Of a stretch of DNA of 64,000 nucleotides, positions 44,501 to 57,496 are shown piece after piece. Made by a program: the position numbers and the translations under genes. The stretch is from Hawksworthiomyces lignivorus (lineage: Eukaryota; Ascomycota; Sordariomycetes; Ophiostomatales; Ophiostomataceae): positions 233,028-297,027 of the forward strand of contig NTMA01000045.1 of NCBI GenBank assembly GCA_002917075.1, read 5' to 3'. Each line of letters opens with the position of its first letter. Position 1 is the first letter of the stretch. The notes beneath the pieces were generated by a model, which worked only from the letters and a program-made list of their open reading frames with translations, had not been told where the DNA came from and made no database searches.

Positions 44501-45906
44501 TGGCGGTATGGAAGGCGGTTGAGAACGTCTAGATCAAATCAGTGATTGATTTCTAGGTAGACGTAGGAGGGTAGAAATTCCGTACGAATATGTTTCAATC
44601 CAAAGTGTATAGAGCCAGCAGTTGTGATACTCGGCCTGGCGTAGTACATACGACTTCTCACAAATGTTATCTCACTAAGGGGCCGCTCGTTTGGCTTGGC
44701 GAAAGGTGCTTGTTCCAGTGGTTTGGTGATGCTAGGCGTTATCAGGTCACAGAGGGGTTTGCCTTGGAAGTCGACTTAGCGTCAGGCTCTCTCTTGAGGG
44801 AAAGAGGAACGGCTGTGATGAATCTGAAGCACCTACCGGTGAGTTGGATGAAATTTCCGCGGCCTGCATCTACGGGAAGAAATACGGAGCAGTCCATTAA
44901 AAGATCGATCATGGTCTTTTCGCCCGACGCGCCAAGCAGAGCAAGCAGCTGCGGCCATGGCGCTTCTTTGAGAGTCTGGGCATGCTGGTTCGGCCTCGTG
45001 GCATAGAGGCCAGGAATGACACAAGCTGGGTAGGCGTTAAACGCCGCACTAGCATCCTGGGTGGAGGGCTGGCCCCGTTGAAAGCCGTGGCACAGAACGT
45101 GCTCCGGCAAGTCTCCAAATTTCCGGTAGCCGCTCCCGGTTGTCTTTACAGGGGCGTGTTGTGCTGCACGCTTGAACAATAGCCAAATGACAAAATCGAC
45201 AATCTGTAGGCGTGAGAAGAACGAAATAGCATGCCTCATATGTTAGGAGAGTAGAGAGGGATCTTACCTCGGATTGGGGCGAGAACACGCCCTCGGCAGC
45301 ATGGGACACCGTCACAGACGACTCATCCGCCTGTCTGGACTGTGAGAAAGTGATCCGCAGCTGCTGCCGGTCCTCTAGGGTAGACCATGGCGTAGCACTA
45401 CGGGAAACCCGAGATATTGGCCTCTCGGCCGATCTGCCGCCCCCGCCCTCGCCGGCATTACTGCTACTGCTGTTCTTGGTGCAGCTGCCATTGCCAATAC
45501 GATCATCAACAGGACACGCGACCAGGACGGAGTCTAGCAGCCGACAGAGGAGCTCCTCGACCGGGCTAGGATCTGCAGTCTTGCCGACTGACCTGAGCTT
45601 CTTGCGGCGGATCCTCGACGACGCCGGCAGCCGGGTCAAGAGATAGGCCCGCAGAGTCTCGACCCTCGGGTAGTACTGGGCCAGGAGGGCGTGTTTGACA
45701 GCAGGGCCCTGCTCCTGCTGGAATGGCGGCGCCACCAATGCAGCTTTCTGATCAAGCGAGGCCGTGGCGCTCCTGGGGTTCTCCTCTTGTTTCTGCTTCT
45801 GGTCTTGCGATCTCCTTTTTGTGGGTGGCAAGCCTGTGTTGTTTGGTTGGCCGTGCAATTCGCCGTCTGTTGCCCTCTTCCTCTTGCGGACAGCTGGCCC
45901 TGCCAT
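41570..45906 (-). CDS. tert: Telomerase reverse transcriptase (TERT)
   Basis: Eleven exons were derived by phase and family similarity (minus strand): 45906..45268, 45203..44837, 44774..44586, 44528..44164, 44103..43870, 43786..43328, 43272..42291, 42237..42163, 42099..41932, 41875..41767 and 41708..41570, giving 1241 aa. The TRBD shows a CP-like region (KRLRGLPTRLAEKL to RCSYFELLQHYCP) and motif T (EFLYYLFDSFLIPLIRSNFY, about 629-648). The RT domain has motif 1/2 (QIRLLPK, LRPIMNLRRR), motif A with D802 (FAKVDVKSAFDTIP), motif B' QGSV at 938-941, motif C with D998 and D999 (LLRLIDDFLLIT) and motif D (VNPDKSLVNF). The thumb follows (FFDTSHNSLRTTLRNLHSAFVETATKMW). The enzyme copies its RNA template onto chromosome ends in the nucleus. 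The first 213 residues are basic and poorly conserved. Exon 7's start (LSNSSQKQHPERLG) is the least certain boundary. Confidence 0.9.
44104..44163 (-). other. tert: 60-nt stop-free intron in the TERT RNA-binding domain
   Basis: The donor is GTGCGT and the acceptor CGTCAG, with CTAAC elements inside. The length is a multiple of three and no stop codon lies in frame. Removing it joins HYCP to DVGKGVSEAHP, which fits the family better than the read-through text. Retention would add 20 residues. Confidence 0.65.
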
Positions 45907-48900
45907 TGCTGTCGTCGTTGTCCCAAGGACAAGGCTGAGGGAGGCAGATAGCGGCTAGTCGTATGCAACTCCGTAAATAAATGCTCCCTCTAAAGGCGGC
46001 CCCGCCGCGAGGAGATGTCTCGTTCTTCACGACCAGGCACCATGTACCTCTTCTTCCATGCGCGACAAGGAGATTGACAGAGCCTCATGGCTTGGTCTCC
46101 CTTTGCAGAGTACCAAGGGATAGGTCGGGAACAATTTCAGCACAAATAAAGGTAGATTTTAGAATGGAGCACTCTCAGCAAATCATGGGGCAGTCAGAGG
46201 AACGAGTGTCAAAAAGGTGGTCGCACAAGTCAAATGAATGGTCCAGAGGGCCCTGTTTGCGTTGTGACTGGCTAGTCCAGTATTGAAAGCTAAAAAAGCA
46301 AGGACACAGGTACAGAGTACTCCATACACACGATGGTGGAAAACCTGGGGTTCAACAGTCCCGTGACGTTGTTTTCTTTTCCCATCTTTTCTTTTCCTTT
46401 TCCTTTGATGATCATGGTTCTTAATTTTGCTATTAATTTTCTGTTTTTAACAATGTCTTCTCCACAGACACGCTAACACGTTTTACATGCACAGAGAGCA
46501 GTTGTCATTCAGTTCGTCTGATGAGGAAGGAACGCAAGAAACAGCAAGCGAGCGAGCACACGCATGCGTTCAGATATGCCAGGGCGCGTTAGACGCGTCG
46601 TCGCGATTGGCAAGTGCGTGTGGAGTCGCGCGCTCTTTCCGTTCTGAGTCGGCAGAGTGCCCCAAACCTGGAGTAAGAAAACGGAAAAAGGCTAATAACT
46701 CACGGACGTTCTGACTTATACTCGTACCCATTACTTATGGGCAGGCTCAGTAACCATTGATGTGGTATTGTACGTCTGCCGGTACAGTGGGTTGTCTAAT
46801 TAGGATTTTATAAGGACTTGGGGTGTGTTCTGTGAGCTTCGCCGTCACAATCAGAGAAGCATGAAAATCTAATTATTCGAAGAGATTGCCAATCCATCTC
46901 CGAGCAGCCAGGGGAGACCTTACTCGTAAGCCCTTAGAGGGCTGAACGACTGACCGACGTAGCACTGGTTGTGGCTTTCTTTTCTTTTCTTTCTTACTTC
47001 CTTTTTCTTTTTTCTGTTTTAGCTTTTCTGTCTGTCTCGCCTCTCACTATTTCCTTCATATTTTTTTAGTCCTTGTGCGGCGAACTTGTGGTCCGCCAGG
47101 CGTACTAAATTCAAGGTGGATTTGTTAAATCCCTAGCGCAACAACTTAGTGGAGACTATGGAAGGGAGCCGCCTGGCGGTATGCGAAGGAGAGGACCGCC
47201 GATAAAGCCGCGCCTAACAAAATAAAACCATTGATAAGTAGCGGACCGAAAGAAAAAAAAATCAATAAAAACTAATAAAAATCGATCAATAAGAACAATG
47301 GAAATCCCAGGTTCGAAAAAGTGACAACGAACAGGGAAAGTGGACTGCCAGCAAATCCCCTCCCAGACAAAACGTAACAAGGCGCAATTGGCGAGAAGCC
47401 GGCAAGACAACAGGCGAAGACAATAAAAAGGAGTGGGGAAACCGTAGCAGATTGGGCAGGAGTGATGGGGGTCATATATTCTTTACATTTGGAGACACGA
47501 ATGAGCGCAGGATGGCGTAGGATGGCCAGGCTCTGCCAAGGAGCACCAAGGAGCACTGCTCTGCCAGAACAAGGAAGGCATGTCGAGAGAGAAGAAGGAG
47601 TGCTCACAATATGGACGTAAGACTACAGCGGGGAACCCGCAAGAACATCAATTAATATATAAGATAGGAAGGAGAGGAAGAGGAAGGAGAAGGAAGAAGG
47701 AGGGGAGATGAGAGGAGAAGAAAAGAGGAAAATTAACTCGCCCGCATCTGCATGCCAGAGGGGGTTGAGCTAGAGAGCAGAAGAAGAGAATAAGAGGTCT
47801 GAAAGAAATCGTATATTGGAGCGACGTCAACGACATATGTTCAATTGGGCATGAAAGCCACAAGGAACAGTTGCAATAAGGTACACGTCGGAGGTGGAGC
47901 TGGCAATGCGGTATCCGTCGTTAAGTTTGGAGTAAAGTAACGGCGCTCCAAAGAGAACAGACATCTCTGGCTGCTGGGGTTAAGCTACTGCAGGGAGCCG
48001 TGGGGGACGTAGTGATGCGGTGATGCGGTGATGTAGTGGGCAGACTTTTGATAGGAAATATCGCAGGCAAGCTGCAGCAACAGAGGTATGCGGCGTACTT
48101 TCAGGGAGGGCAGCGCAAACCCTTTTGCTGAGAGGAAGATTTAGGACGTGTGGCGGGCTCGGATTAGCCGCATGCAGCGGATGCGTCGATCAATAATAGC
48201 CAGTCGATTCACCCAGAGGTGATCGACGGGGGGAGGGGAGGGGAGACGGAAGGCGACAAGAAAGAGAGAAGACAGGACGGAAGCCAAAGCGAAATGGAAA
48301 GGAAGGTGAGAGACGACAACACAGGAGAACGAGTAAGGCTTTGGGAAGAGCAAGAAAAGGCTCCATGATAGAACGGCACTGTGGATATGAGTAGCACTCA
48401 TAGCTAGGAGATCAGCGATGGAAAGATCCGATACAGTTGCTGGCTCTACAAGGATAAGGCTCGGTGCGCCAGGGGAGGCATGGTACTTGGAGACGCTTGG
48501 GAGGCGCTTCTACTAGGTTGTCTTCCAGGGAAGGGAACGATCTACGGGAAGGGTGAGCCCATACATGTGATCCCCTGAGAGCGACGGAAATGAGCAGAGC
48601 TGACGCTCCAGACAAAGAGTTGCAATATATACATACATAAGCCTACATAGATAGAAGCTCATAATCCACAGACCCCGGTCCCGTTGGTGCGACAGAAAAG
48701 TGACGATGAGGAAGTCGCAGCACGAGTAATACGGAACCGACTCAAGCGATACAGGCCAGAGAGTCCTCAGTCAACCGCAAACCATCCTCCGTGCACAATG
48801 ACGAGACACTAGAAGAGCAAAAATAGAAACGTGCGATACGAGGCGAAAAGGCAGGTGGTTGTTCTGCAGAGGAAATGAAGCACGGGGGGGAGAGAACAAC

Positions 48901-50015
48901 GATGACGCTTCTTTTCTGGCTCGACGTGTCGGCGCATGCAGCCGAGGAAAAGCACATCGGACAGCCAGCCACAGGTCCGGTGCGATGCCTGTACGCATCA
49001 AGTACTGTATGTATTTTAAGAAGTTGTACGGAGGTAGGTACTGTAGGTACAGACGTTTGATACGGAGTGTACATCCGAACTGCCTGTGAGACTGCAGCGT
49101 GCCCAGGTACCTCGTACTGCGTGGCTCCACTCTTTTTCTGTTTCCGTTCCTTCCCCGGCCACTCTCAAACAGCGGCGGTGTCCTGTGCAGCCCTGGCCAG
49201 TCTCTCTCGCCTTGCGCAGTCCTTCCCCTGCCCAGCGATTATTCCCAGAGTTTCTCTGTCTGTTCTTTCTCTTCTGTTGCCCTGTTCTGAGCCGCTCCTT
49301 CTTTTTTCGCAGAAACTCGTCCCCAGCCATTCAGACTCCCTGCCAGCAAAGCAAGCCCTCCCACACCCTGACCAGGGCCGTTTGGGGCTAACGCAGTGAG
49401 AAGAAGGATTTGCATGCAAGTCGGAAGTTCCTCTGGTTCTGTGGTTCCTCTAGTGTGCTTTTTTTACTCTTTCTACTCGTTCTTCCAGTTCTCGATTTTC
49501 TGATTCTCTCTGGGTTTCTGTCAATCCGTGCTCCGGCTCACTGTCTTCCAGTCGGGCAATTTGTCGTGTTCTTATTTTTATTTTTATTTTATCTTTATTT
49601 TTTCTATTTTGTGAATTTGGCGTGTTCATTTCGTCTACGTACGGAAACAGCAAACCTAGCCAACCTGTGTAATGGTCCGCCGTCAAACGGAAACTGCGCT
49701 CTTTCCTTTTTCCCCCCCAAATTTTGTACGAGTACGTAAAACGTGTATCTTACCAAAAACGCACCTTCCTTCCCTAACGCCGCCGCCCAGGCTAGGTATA
49801 CGGGCACGGAGTACGAAAGATACGTACCCTTGACACGCCCCGTCCAACTCCCTCCTCAGATGCACACGTTTTCTCCTCTCTAACATCCACACAAACATCC
49901 ACAATCCTCATTCTGACTCCCCTTTCCCAACACCAATCGCCACCACCGCTACTACGTCCCGCCGCCTACGAATTTCGCATCATCCCTTGTCTCGACTGGT
50001 CAGATAACGCTGGCC

Positions 50016-50065
<50 letters not shown>

Positions 50066-50165
50066 CCCTGACCTGGCCAACCAACCGGTGCCTTTGGCGT
50101 CTCTAGTGCCGCTGTCGCTTTCTTTGTCTGTCCCTGGCCGCCAGAGCCTAAATGTCCAGCCCGCC
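45907..50165. other. 4.3 kb gene-free divergent region (tert / RhoGEF)
   Basis: The longest interval without a gene. It holds short simple repeats (GATGCGGT units near 48015), a purine-rich tract (47660-47740), and a pyrimidine-rich plus-strand leader from about 49100 to the RhoGEF start. It ends with a 47-nt poly-C run. No transposon remnants, tRNA or coding bias were found. The open frames seen are short and without bias. Confidence 0.5.
50017..50063 (+). repeat. 47-nt poly-C homopolymer
   Basis: An uninterrupted run of 47 C in the probable 5' leader of the RhoGEF gene, ending 102 nt before its ATG. The exact length is uncertain because such runs are hard to sequence and assemble. Confidence 0.9.
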
Positions 50166-53100
50166 ATGGACGGCGGCCTTCGAGAAGAGGACGATCGCCT
50201 CGATCCCCTCAATCGTCTCGACCGCTTCGACCACCTAGACCGTGACACTCTTCACTATTACGGCCATCAACACCCTTCTTCTGAGATCTCTGCTGGTGCC
50301 GCTGTTGCATATGATCCGTCGTCCTTACAGCAACATCAGTCTACCCAGCCTTTCCCGCCGCTGCCCTCCCACGACGGTCCTGACGCGTACGCTTCGGACC
50401 CCGTCGAGTTCTACCGCAGCTACCCCGACGACAGCCATCAGTACCATCACCAAACTCATCAAGATCACGAAAGCCACGCTGCTGTCTTCACCGCCGACGA
50501 TCTGATGGCCCCGGCGCCACCAGTCACCACTCGACAAACGCCGCTTCCTTTACGAGCTACGCCCAATGGCCTGAACTCGAAGCTGCTGCAAGAGCAGCAG
50601 CAACAGCAGCAGCAGGTACAACACCTCTATCCTCCGTCTTCGTCGAGTCGCAGCAACGGCATCCGCTCCGCTCGATCTACCTCAAACCCTGTCGGCAACA
50701 GCACCAGCAACGCCAGAAGTAGGAGCCGGTCGCCATATGGGGCGCCTGGCTCGTCTTCCACGAGTGTGAAAGAGATGAAAAAGCGATTTGATCAGATCAA
50801 CGGGCCGGCTTCGACTTCCTCCGCCGCAACATCATCATCTTCGAGTCGATTAAAGCCGACGACACGAACGTCATTACCGTCAGCTGCCGGTGCCCGATCC
50901 CGAGCCGCAACGGGCGGCAGCACCTCAAGCACAGCACCTGCGCGAGCGAAGACGCCAACAAGTCGCAACCAACCGCAACCATCCGTGAACAATCCTCATT
51001 CTTTTGCTAGCCGCATCGCCAAACCGCGACCAGCTCCCCCTACGTCTCTCTCCGTATCCAGCAATGAGCAAGCCTCCAAGTCCATGTCACAACTCTCCTC
51101 ACCTCTCACATCGCCTCGGGCACCGCACCCCCCGCCACCTGCCGCACGTTCCCACGGCTTGCTCTTCGGCGAAATCCTCCCCGAGGACAGCGATGCCTCG
51201 AGGGTCGGTTTTGGGATCAACGCGGCCGCCCGGCCAAGACGAACGTCGGAGTCTGTTCTGCACGACCCGCCGCGAATCTTTGTGCGGTCAAGATCCGAAG
51301 CAGAGCCAGATGCAGAGCCAGCCTCACCAACAGACTTGTATCGCGGCGTGACTTACTCACGGGTGGTTGGTGCCCAACCCACGGAGCCGAATGCTGACGC
51401 ACCAATCCGAGCAGACCAGACAGGCCGTACGGGATCACGTATACCAACCGGACACAGCAGAGCGCACAGCGACCTAGCCGGGTCGAAACTGACATACCAC
51501 TACCACCAACAACAGCCGCAGCCGCCTTCTCATCCTCCGCCGCCCCCTCGCATCAGCACACGTCCTCCCTCCGCAGCAGACACGCCACAGTCTCCCACCT
51601 CTCCCACTTCACGTCTCCCTATCTCTGTTCGGAGGGTATCAGGCGCATCCAATCATGCCAGTCCACCTTCCACGCGATCCAACTCCCCTGCGTCTGCACC
51701 TGCAGCTGCCCGTCGCGGTCCTGCATCTTCCAGAGTTACACGTCAACAACAGCCACACGGCCCACCGTCTGCAGCCAGCAATGGAAAAGCACCCACGAAA
51801 CGGGCTGCTACCCCAACTTCGACGCCCATGGCGCGGAACAAGCCATCAACCCCGTCTTCGTCTCGCAAACCCCCACCATCACACATCGCAACTCCTAATA
51901 ACGGCCGCCTGAGTGCTTACATATCAGCGCCGCCTCCAAAACTGTCACCTCCGCTGCGGAGCTCGAGACCAAGGCAGCCAGTCTCCTCTGCGAACGTATC
52001 AGCTTCTGCTTCTCGTTTAGGGCGGGCATCTGCCGCGTCGTCATCCTCTTCTTCGGCAGACAAAGGTCGCATGCAATATGCCAACAGCACTCGCGCCTCC
52101 ACAGCCAAGCAAGAAGATGGCAAGACGCCTCGCAGAAAGATTGATGTCGGCCCGATCGACTTTGCCCAGCGTCGCGAGACCATCCGACTCAAGTACAGCA
52201 AGTCCATTCGAGAGTCTGAAGCCGTAGCGGCGCGCCAAGCGGCGGCAGAGAAGAGGAGGAAGGAGCTTGACGCTGCTGCCCGTGCCAAGACTCTTGCAGA
52301 AGCGGCTGTGAGATCCGAAGTCAGTAGGCGTGCCGTATCAGCAGCCGGCTTATCGGCCAATTCTTCCACATCCTCTCTTTCTCTGTCTACAATGTCCGCC
52401 ACAGTAGCAGCGGCCGCCGCTAATGCTGCCGTATCGGCAGCATCAGCAACATCCACAGCTTCGCCAACGGCGTCGAGAACGCTCATTACCCCGGTTACTC
52501 CTCCACCATCATCGCCAACAGCTGCCACCGCAGCTGCCGCCGCCGCCGCCGCTGCTGCTGCTGCTACTGCTTCACCTGCTGCTGCTGTTGCCGCTACTAC
52601 TTCGTCGCCCCGCAGCAGTCCACGGCCGAACCGCGTTGAGAAGTTGAGAGCACCCGCCAATGAGCTACCGGTTCTCTCGATAACAACGTCTCTTCCTACG
52701 CCACAGTCCGCTCAAGAGGCAGAAGTACCAAGCAAGAATGATTCGCCGACACTTGGTATACCTGGCACATTCCCTGGCCTTGAGCCGCCACATGAGGAGC
52801 CGCCACCGTCTGCCACATCTTTGCACTCGGTAATCACTGAGTTCGACAATGAGGAGCAGACTGAACCGCCTCTGCCGGAATCAGCCACAAAGCAGCAGGT
52901 TCATGAAAATATGTATCAGCAACAAGAACCAGAGCAGGACCAGCAGCCACAGCAGGACCAGCAGCAACAGCAGATCCACCTGGAGTTTGTCCACGAAAGG
53001 GCTGAATATCGTTCACCCTTTGATTTGCCTACGCCTGAGGATCTGGTCACACCAGCAGCAGAGATGCACTCCCCCCCAAGACAGAAGCAAGCGAGTCAGC

Positions 53101-56100
53101 CCAGCTATCCAAGAGCCGTTTACCAATATCCATTTGAAGATGAAGCAGCAGACGACGAGACACCCCTTGCCGGAGATCCCTCTTTGGGGCAAGCCGAAGA
53201 AGTGGAGAATTTGCCGTTTGATCATTTTATCCCGGGAACATATCGTGAGGATAGCTACGACAGTCGGCCTTATACCCCCCCTCAAGATCTAGAGCCTGCT
53301 CAGGAGCCTATGCTGTTGACTACAAATCTGCGCCAAAGCCCCGCACGCCAGATTCAACAGGATTATGAGAGAGATTCCACATTGCGAATTGATTCCGTTG
53401 TTTTGGAGGGAGATGAATCCGCACTAGGGAGCATAGAGATTGGATTGGCCAGCGATCCATCGGTACTTCTAGCGGAAGAACCAGAGCAGATGCCTCATGA
53501 ACCGGAATTCGATACTGAATATGAGCCGCAACCCTTCCAACCTGATGAAGACCAACCGACCACGGTGACGATTATTGGCCGCGAGACAGTAATGCCTAAT
53601 CGCCGGCCTTCTCTATCCCATCTCAACAGTAGCCACGATGCTGCTGATGGGTTAGATACCGGCAACTTAGAAAGCTTCTACACGGGGCCCAGTCTGAGAG
53701 ACAACATGGCAGCATTGCGAGACTCTACATTTGCTTCTTCCGATATCTCAGACGACGTGCACCAGGCATCTGGCGAGCCACAGCATACGCCAGACACGTC
53801 GAACAGCCTCTCCATTCCGTCAATGTTATCACCAGCGAATCGTTCAAGCCAGCAGTCAGGTTGGACAGACTTCTCAGTCGAAAGCGCTGAGGCGCGCGAG
53901 TTTCTAGCTGCGCAAGAGTTGGCGATGTCCTCTAGCACTGCTTTCAACAGCAATTCCTCCACTATTCGGGTACGCACCAGGCCTCCCATACCGCAGAATC
54001 AGCCGAGTGTCCCGGGCCGACGCCTGAATCCGTACCAGTTCGACTCCCGACCCGATTCCGTCGTGGAAGAAGAACAACAAGACCGGCCCGAAGAGCATTA
54101 CCATGATCGATATGAAGAGCCCATCCCAGATAGCCTGGGACCTTTGCCATTGGACCAGACTGAGCCAGAAATCCAGCAACTTCCTGAGCTCGATACCGGC
54201 ACCAACTTCTATATCCCGTATTTGACTGATGATAAAATCACCGGACCTCACATACCGGTCTTGCCAGACCACGATCCGCCACCTGTCCCTGTCTCCTCCT
54301 CCGGGCGGGACTCCTATGCCGAAAACAGTGGCCGTCCGAGCTCGTCAAGCGCCTACTACGATTCCTCGCGGCCCAACAGCTTTGCGATGGGCATGCCAGA
54401 CGAGCGAGACGATCAGGAATCGTTCACTTATACATATGGCGGTACCGGCAGTGCTGATAGCTCTATGATGGTAGCGCCCCCTCCAATACCATTGACGACC
54501 CAGTCCTCTGAGAAGGCGTCTTTGGATTTAGCGAGACAGTCCATCAGCGGCGCCACTCTCATCGACAACGAACGTCAAGGAGCTGATGGAGCGGCTGATG
54601 CTGCTACTGTTGGCAGTGGAGCAGGCGATAGTACGTCTCGTCTGAGCATCGAGAAGAAGGCGGCTCCGACCAAAGAGCAGACACGGCTGGTTCAGCGGCA
54701 AATGGTTATCCGCGAGCTCATCGATACCGAAGCCGTTTTTGTGCGCGATATGAACATTGTCGAGGAGATCTACAAAGGCACCGCGGAGGCTTGTCCCAAG
54801 CTGGATGCTAAGACGGTCAAGCTAATTTTCCGCAACACGGACGAGATTATCGCCTTCCACACAGCTTTCCTTATGCAACTCAAGGACGCTGTGTCCAGCG
54901 TCTATGCGCCAAAGGGCGGCCGCCGCTCGGAGCCGCCACCAAGGGAAGACTCGATAATGTCGGAAGCGGACACGTTAAACTCAACCTCAGGCACGTCGGC
55001 TACCAACACTCTCGGTTCTAGCTCCACGACTGCGGCTGCATCGTCAGTGACGGATTCAGAAGACGCCAAAGACCGGCAGACCGCGATTGGCCCAGTCTTC
55101 CGCAGGAACATTGATCAGATGCGCGTGACACACGAAGGATTTTTGCGCAGCAGTGACAACGCAGCCAAGCGCCTAATTCAAATCCAGGAAGACCCGACTG
55201 TCAAACTCTGGCTGAGCGAGTGCAATGAAGTTGCTCAAGACCTAACGGCTGCCTGGAATCTCGACTCGCTGCTCATCAAGCCGATGCAGCGCATCACCAA
55301 GTATCCCAATTTGATCAGCCAGCTGCTGCAGTACACCCCTGCAGACCACCCTGACAGGCCTGCGCTGATGGTAGCACGCACCGTGCTGGAGACGGCCATC
55401 TTGGACATCAACAAGACCAAGAAGAACTTTGAGCTCGTCGGTCAAATCGTCGGCCGCAAGCGCAAGGACTCGGATGTACGTGCAGGATTTGCGCGGGCGT
55501 TTGGCAAACGCGTCGACAAGCTCCAAGTCTCCAGCAACCGACCACCAGAGGACACAGAGTACACGAAGCTAAACGAAAAGTTTGGCGACGACTACCTGCG
55601 ACTGCAAGTGGTACTTCGCGACGTCGAGTACTACACCCGCCAAGTATCAGTCTATGTGCACGAATTCTTGCAGCTCCTGTCGGCCATGGAGCTGGTCATG
55701 CGCTTGCAGTCATCCCCATATCCGGAGATCGAGAGCAAGTGGGCACGTTTCAACGTGTCGATGCGCGATATGGAGAAGGTGGCCTTGGATCAGCATCTCG
55801 CTCAGGTCCGCAAGCACGTCATTGAACCATTTGAGCTGGTCATCAAGTGCTACGGCAACCCCAGCCTGGCCATGAAAAAGCGTGCCAAGCGACGTCTCGA
55901 CTACGAGCGCGCCGTGCAGCTCAAGAAGAGCGGGAAGAAGGTTGACAAGCAGCTGGCCGAGCTCGTCGAGCAGTACGAAGCACTCAACGATGCTCTCAAG
56001 AAGGAGCTGCCGCTGCTATCTGCCAACACAGAAAAGATCGGCAACATTTGCCTCGGCAACTTTGTTAATATCCAGGTCCGGTGGTTTGCCATTTGGAAAG

Positions 56101-57496
56101 ACAAGGTGCGAGTTGTGCTCGAGGACCAGCAGAATGTGCCGGAAGTCGTCGACATTATGAGCTCGTTTGCCCGGGACTTCCGTGACATTGAAGAGCACGT
56201 CAAGCAAACGTTGTCTATTCTCATCAAGGGCGGCGATAGTGGTAGAGTGAGAGGAAGCGAAGACAGCTTCGGAGGCTTCAGCCCCGGCACTGGCGGAACC
56301 AGTATGCTCCGCTCACGATCGGGCCGACCTATTGACCTCTCGCCTCGCGTCCGTGGCGGCTCTGTCAATAGCGATAATGTACCGTCTCTGCCAACGCCCG
56401 ATTTCGGTCGGCGCAACAGTGGACAGTTCGCCTTCTCACCGACAACTACCTCTGCAGGATCGATCGTTACCGGGTCGATTGCAGCCGGGGCGACGCCCAG
56501 CGCAAACAATGGGGCAACAGCCAGTCCCGCCTCTGCCAACATGCCGAGCCCTCATCAGTACTATTACCGCAGCGACTATTATGGCGGCCTCAATCTCAAC
56601 GGTAGCAACCACACGCGCGGCGGGTCCGGGTCACCAATCACGCCAGGCCTGCCGACCGAGACGTCATCGCGGTCTATGGGCTCGACAGGCGGTTTTGCCA
56701 GTGCGAATAGTGGCGGGGTCTCTGCTTCTGGACGACCCAGCACCGGACGCAGCTATGATTCGACTAGCAACGCAACGCGCCCAAGCATCGACTCTAGCAT
56801 GACCGGAAACACGGTGCCGCCGATGTACTATAGCAGCAACAATGCCAGCAGCAGCACGGCCGCGTCCAGCATGGCGGCGGCCATGCAGACGAGCCGGCGC
56901 GACTCAGCATCAACGTACAATTCCAATTACCCCTACGCGCCGAGCACCACTGTCGGAGACAACGGCTACAACACTAACGCAGGCGGTGGCCGACGGTTTT
57001 CGGGTCTGTTTCACTCGGCCTTGCCGCCGTCCGATGACAATGCCAGCTCTAGTGCGACTCCAACGGCCTCCGTGGCTATGCCGGGAGGAATCGGTGGGGG
57101 ATCGTTGGTTGCTGATGACGCCAGCCGGCGGTCATCGCGAGCCTCCTCGCGTGAGCGGGCTGGAACGACCTCGTCAGCATCGTCAGCGGGTGCTGGCACT
57201 GATGGCGGTAGCGGGTACAACGTCCTATGGCTTGCGGCGTCGCTGTTCGAGTTCAACATCGAGACCAAGCACGAAGCTGGGTACCCGTACCTCACGTACC
57301 AAGCAGGCGAGGTAAGTCCCCTTTCTATGTCCAGTAGCAATCTTGCTTGGCTTTTCGACGCGCAGAACTAACTTTACAGATCTTCGATGTCATTGCAGAA
57401 AAGGGCGAGCTGTGGCTGGCCAAAAACCAAGACGACCCAACAGAGCTGGTGGGATGGATCTGGTCGAAGCATTTTGCGAAGTTGGCGGACTCGTAG
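50166..57496 (+). CDS. Giant DH-BAR-SH3 Rho/Cdc42 guanine nucleotide exchange factor
   Basis: Exons 50166..57311 and 57380..57496 encode 2420 aa. The first 1500 residues are disordered, with Pro/Ser/Gln-rich stretches and a poly-Ala run. A DH domain starts near residue 1505 (QRQMVIRELIDTEAVFVRDM) and contains the conserved LDSLLIKPMQRITKYPNLI. It is interrupted by a Ser/Thr-rich loop of about 55 residues. A BAR domain follows (about 1798-2015; EKFGDDYLRLQVVLRD, KKRAKRRLDYERAVQLKKSGKK). A Ser/Gly/Asn-rich linker leads to an SH3 domain (about 2348-2420) completed only after splicing the last intron (YLTYQAGE, IFDVIAEKGELWLA, GWIWSKHF). This DH-BAR-SH3 order resembles animal Tuba/DNMBP, and the DH-BAR pair resembles fission yeast Gef1, both Cdc42 activators at curved membranes and sites of polarised growth or septation. 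No PH domain is seen. Confidence 0.9.

Noticed and set aside
45907..50165. Telomerase RNA or telomere-like repeats near tert
   Set aside because: No TTAGGG or CCCTAA arrays or template-like repeats were seen, and adjacency of TERT and its RNA is not expected.
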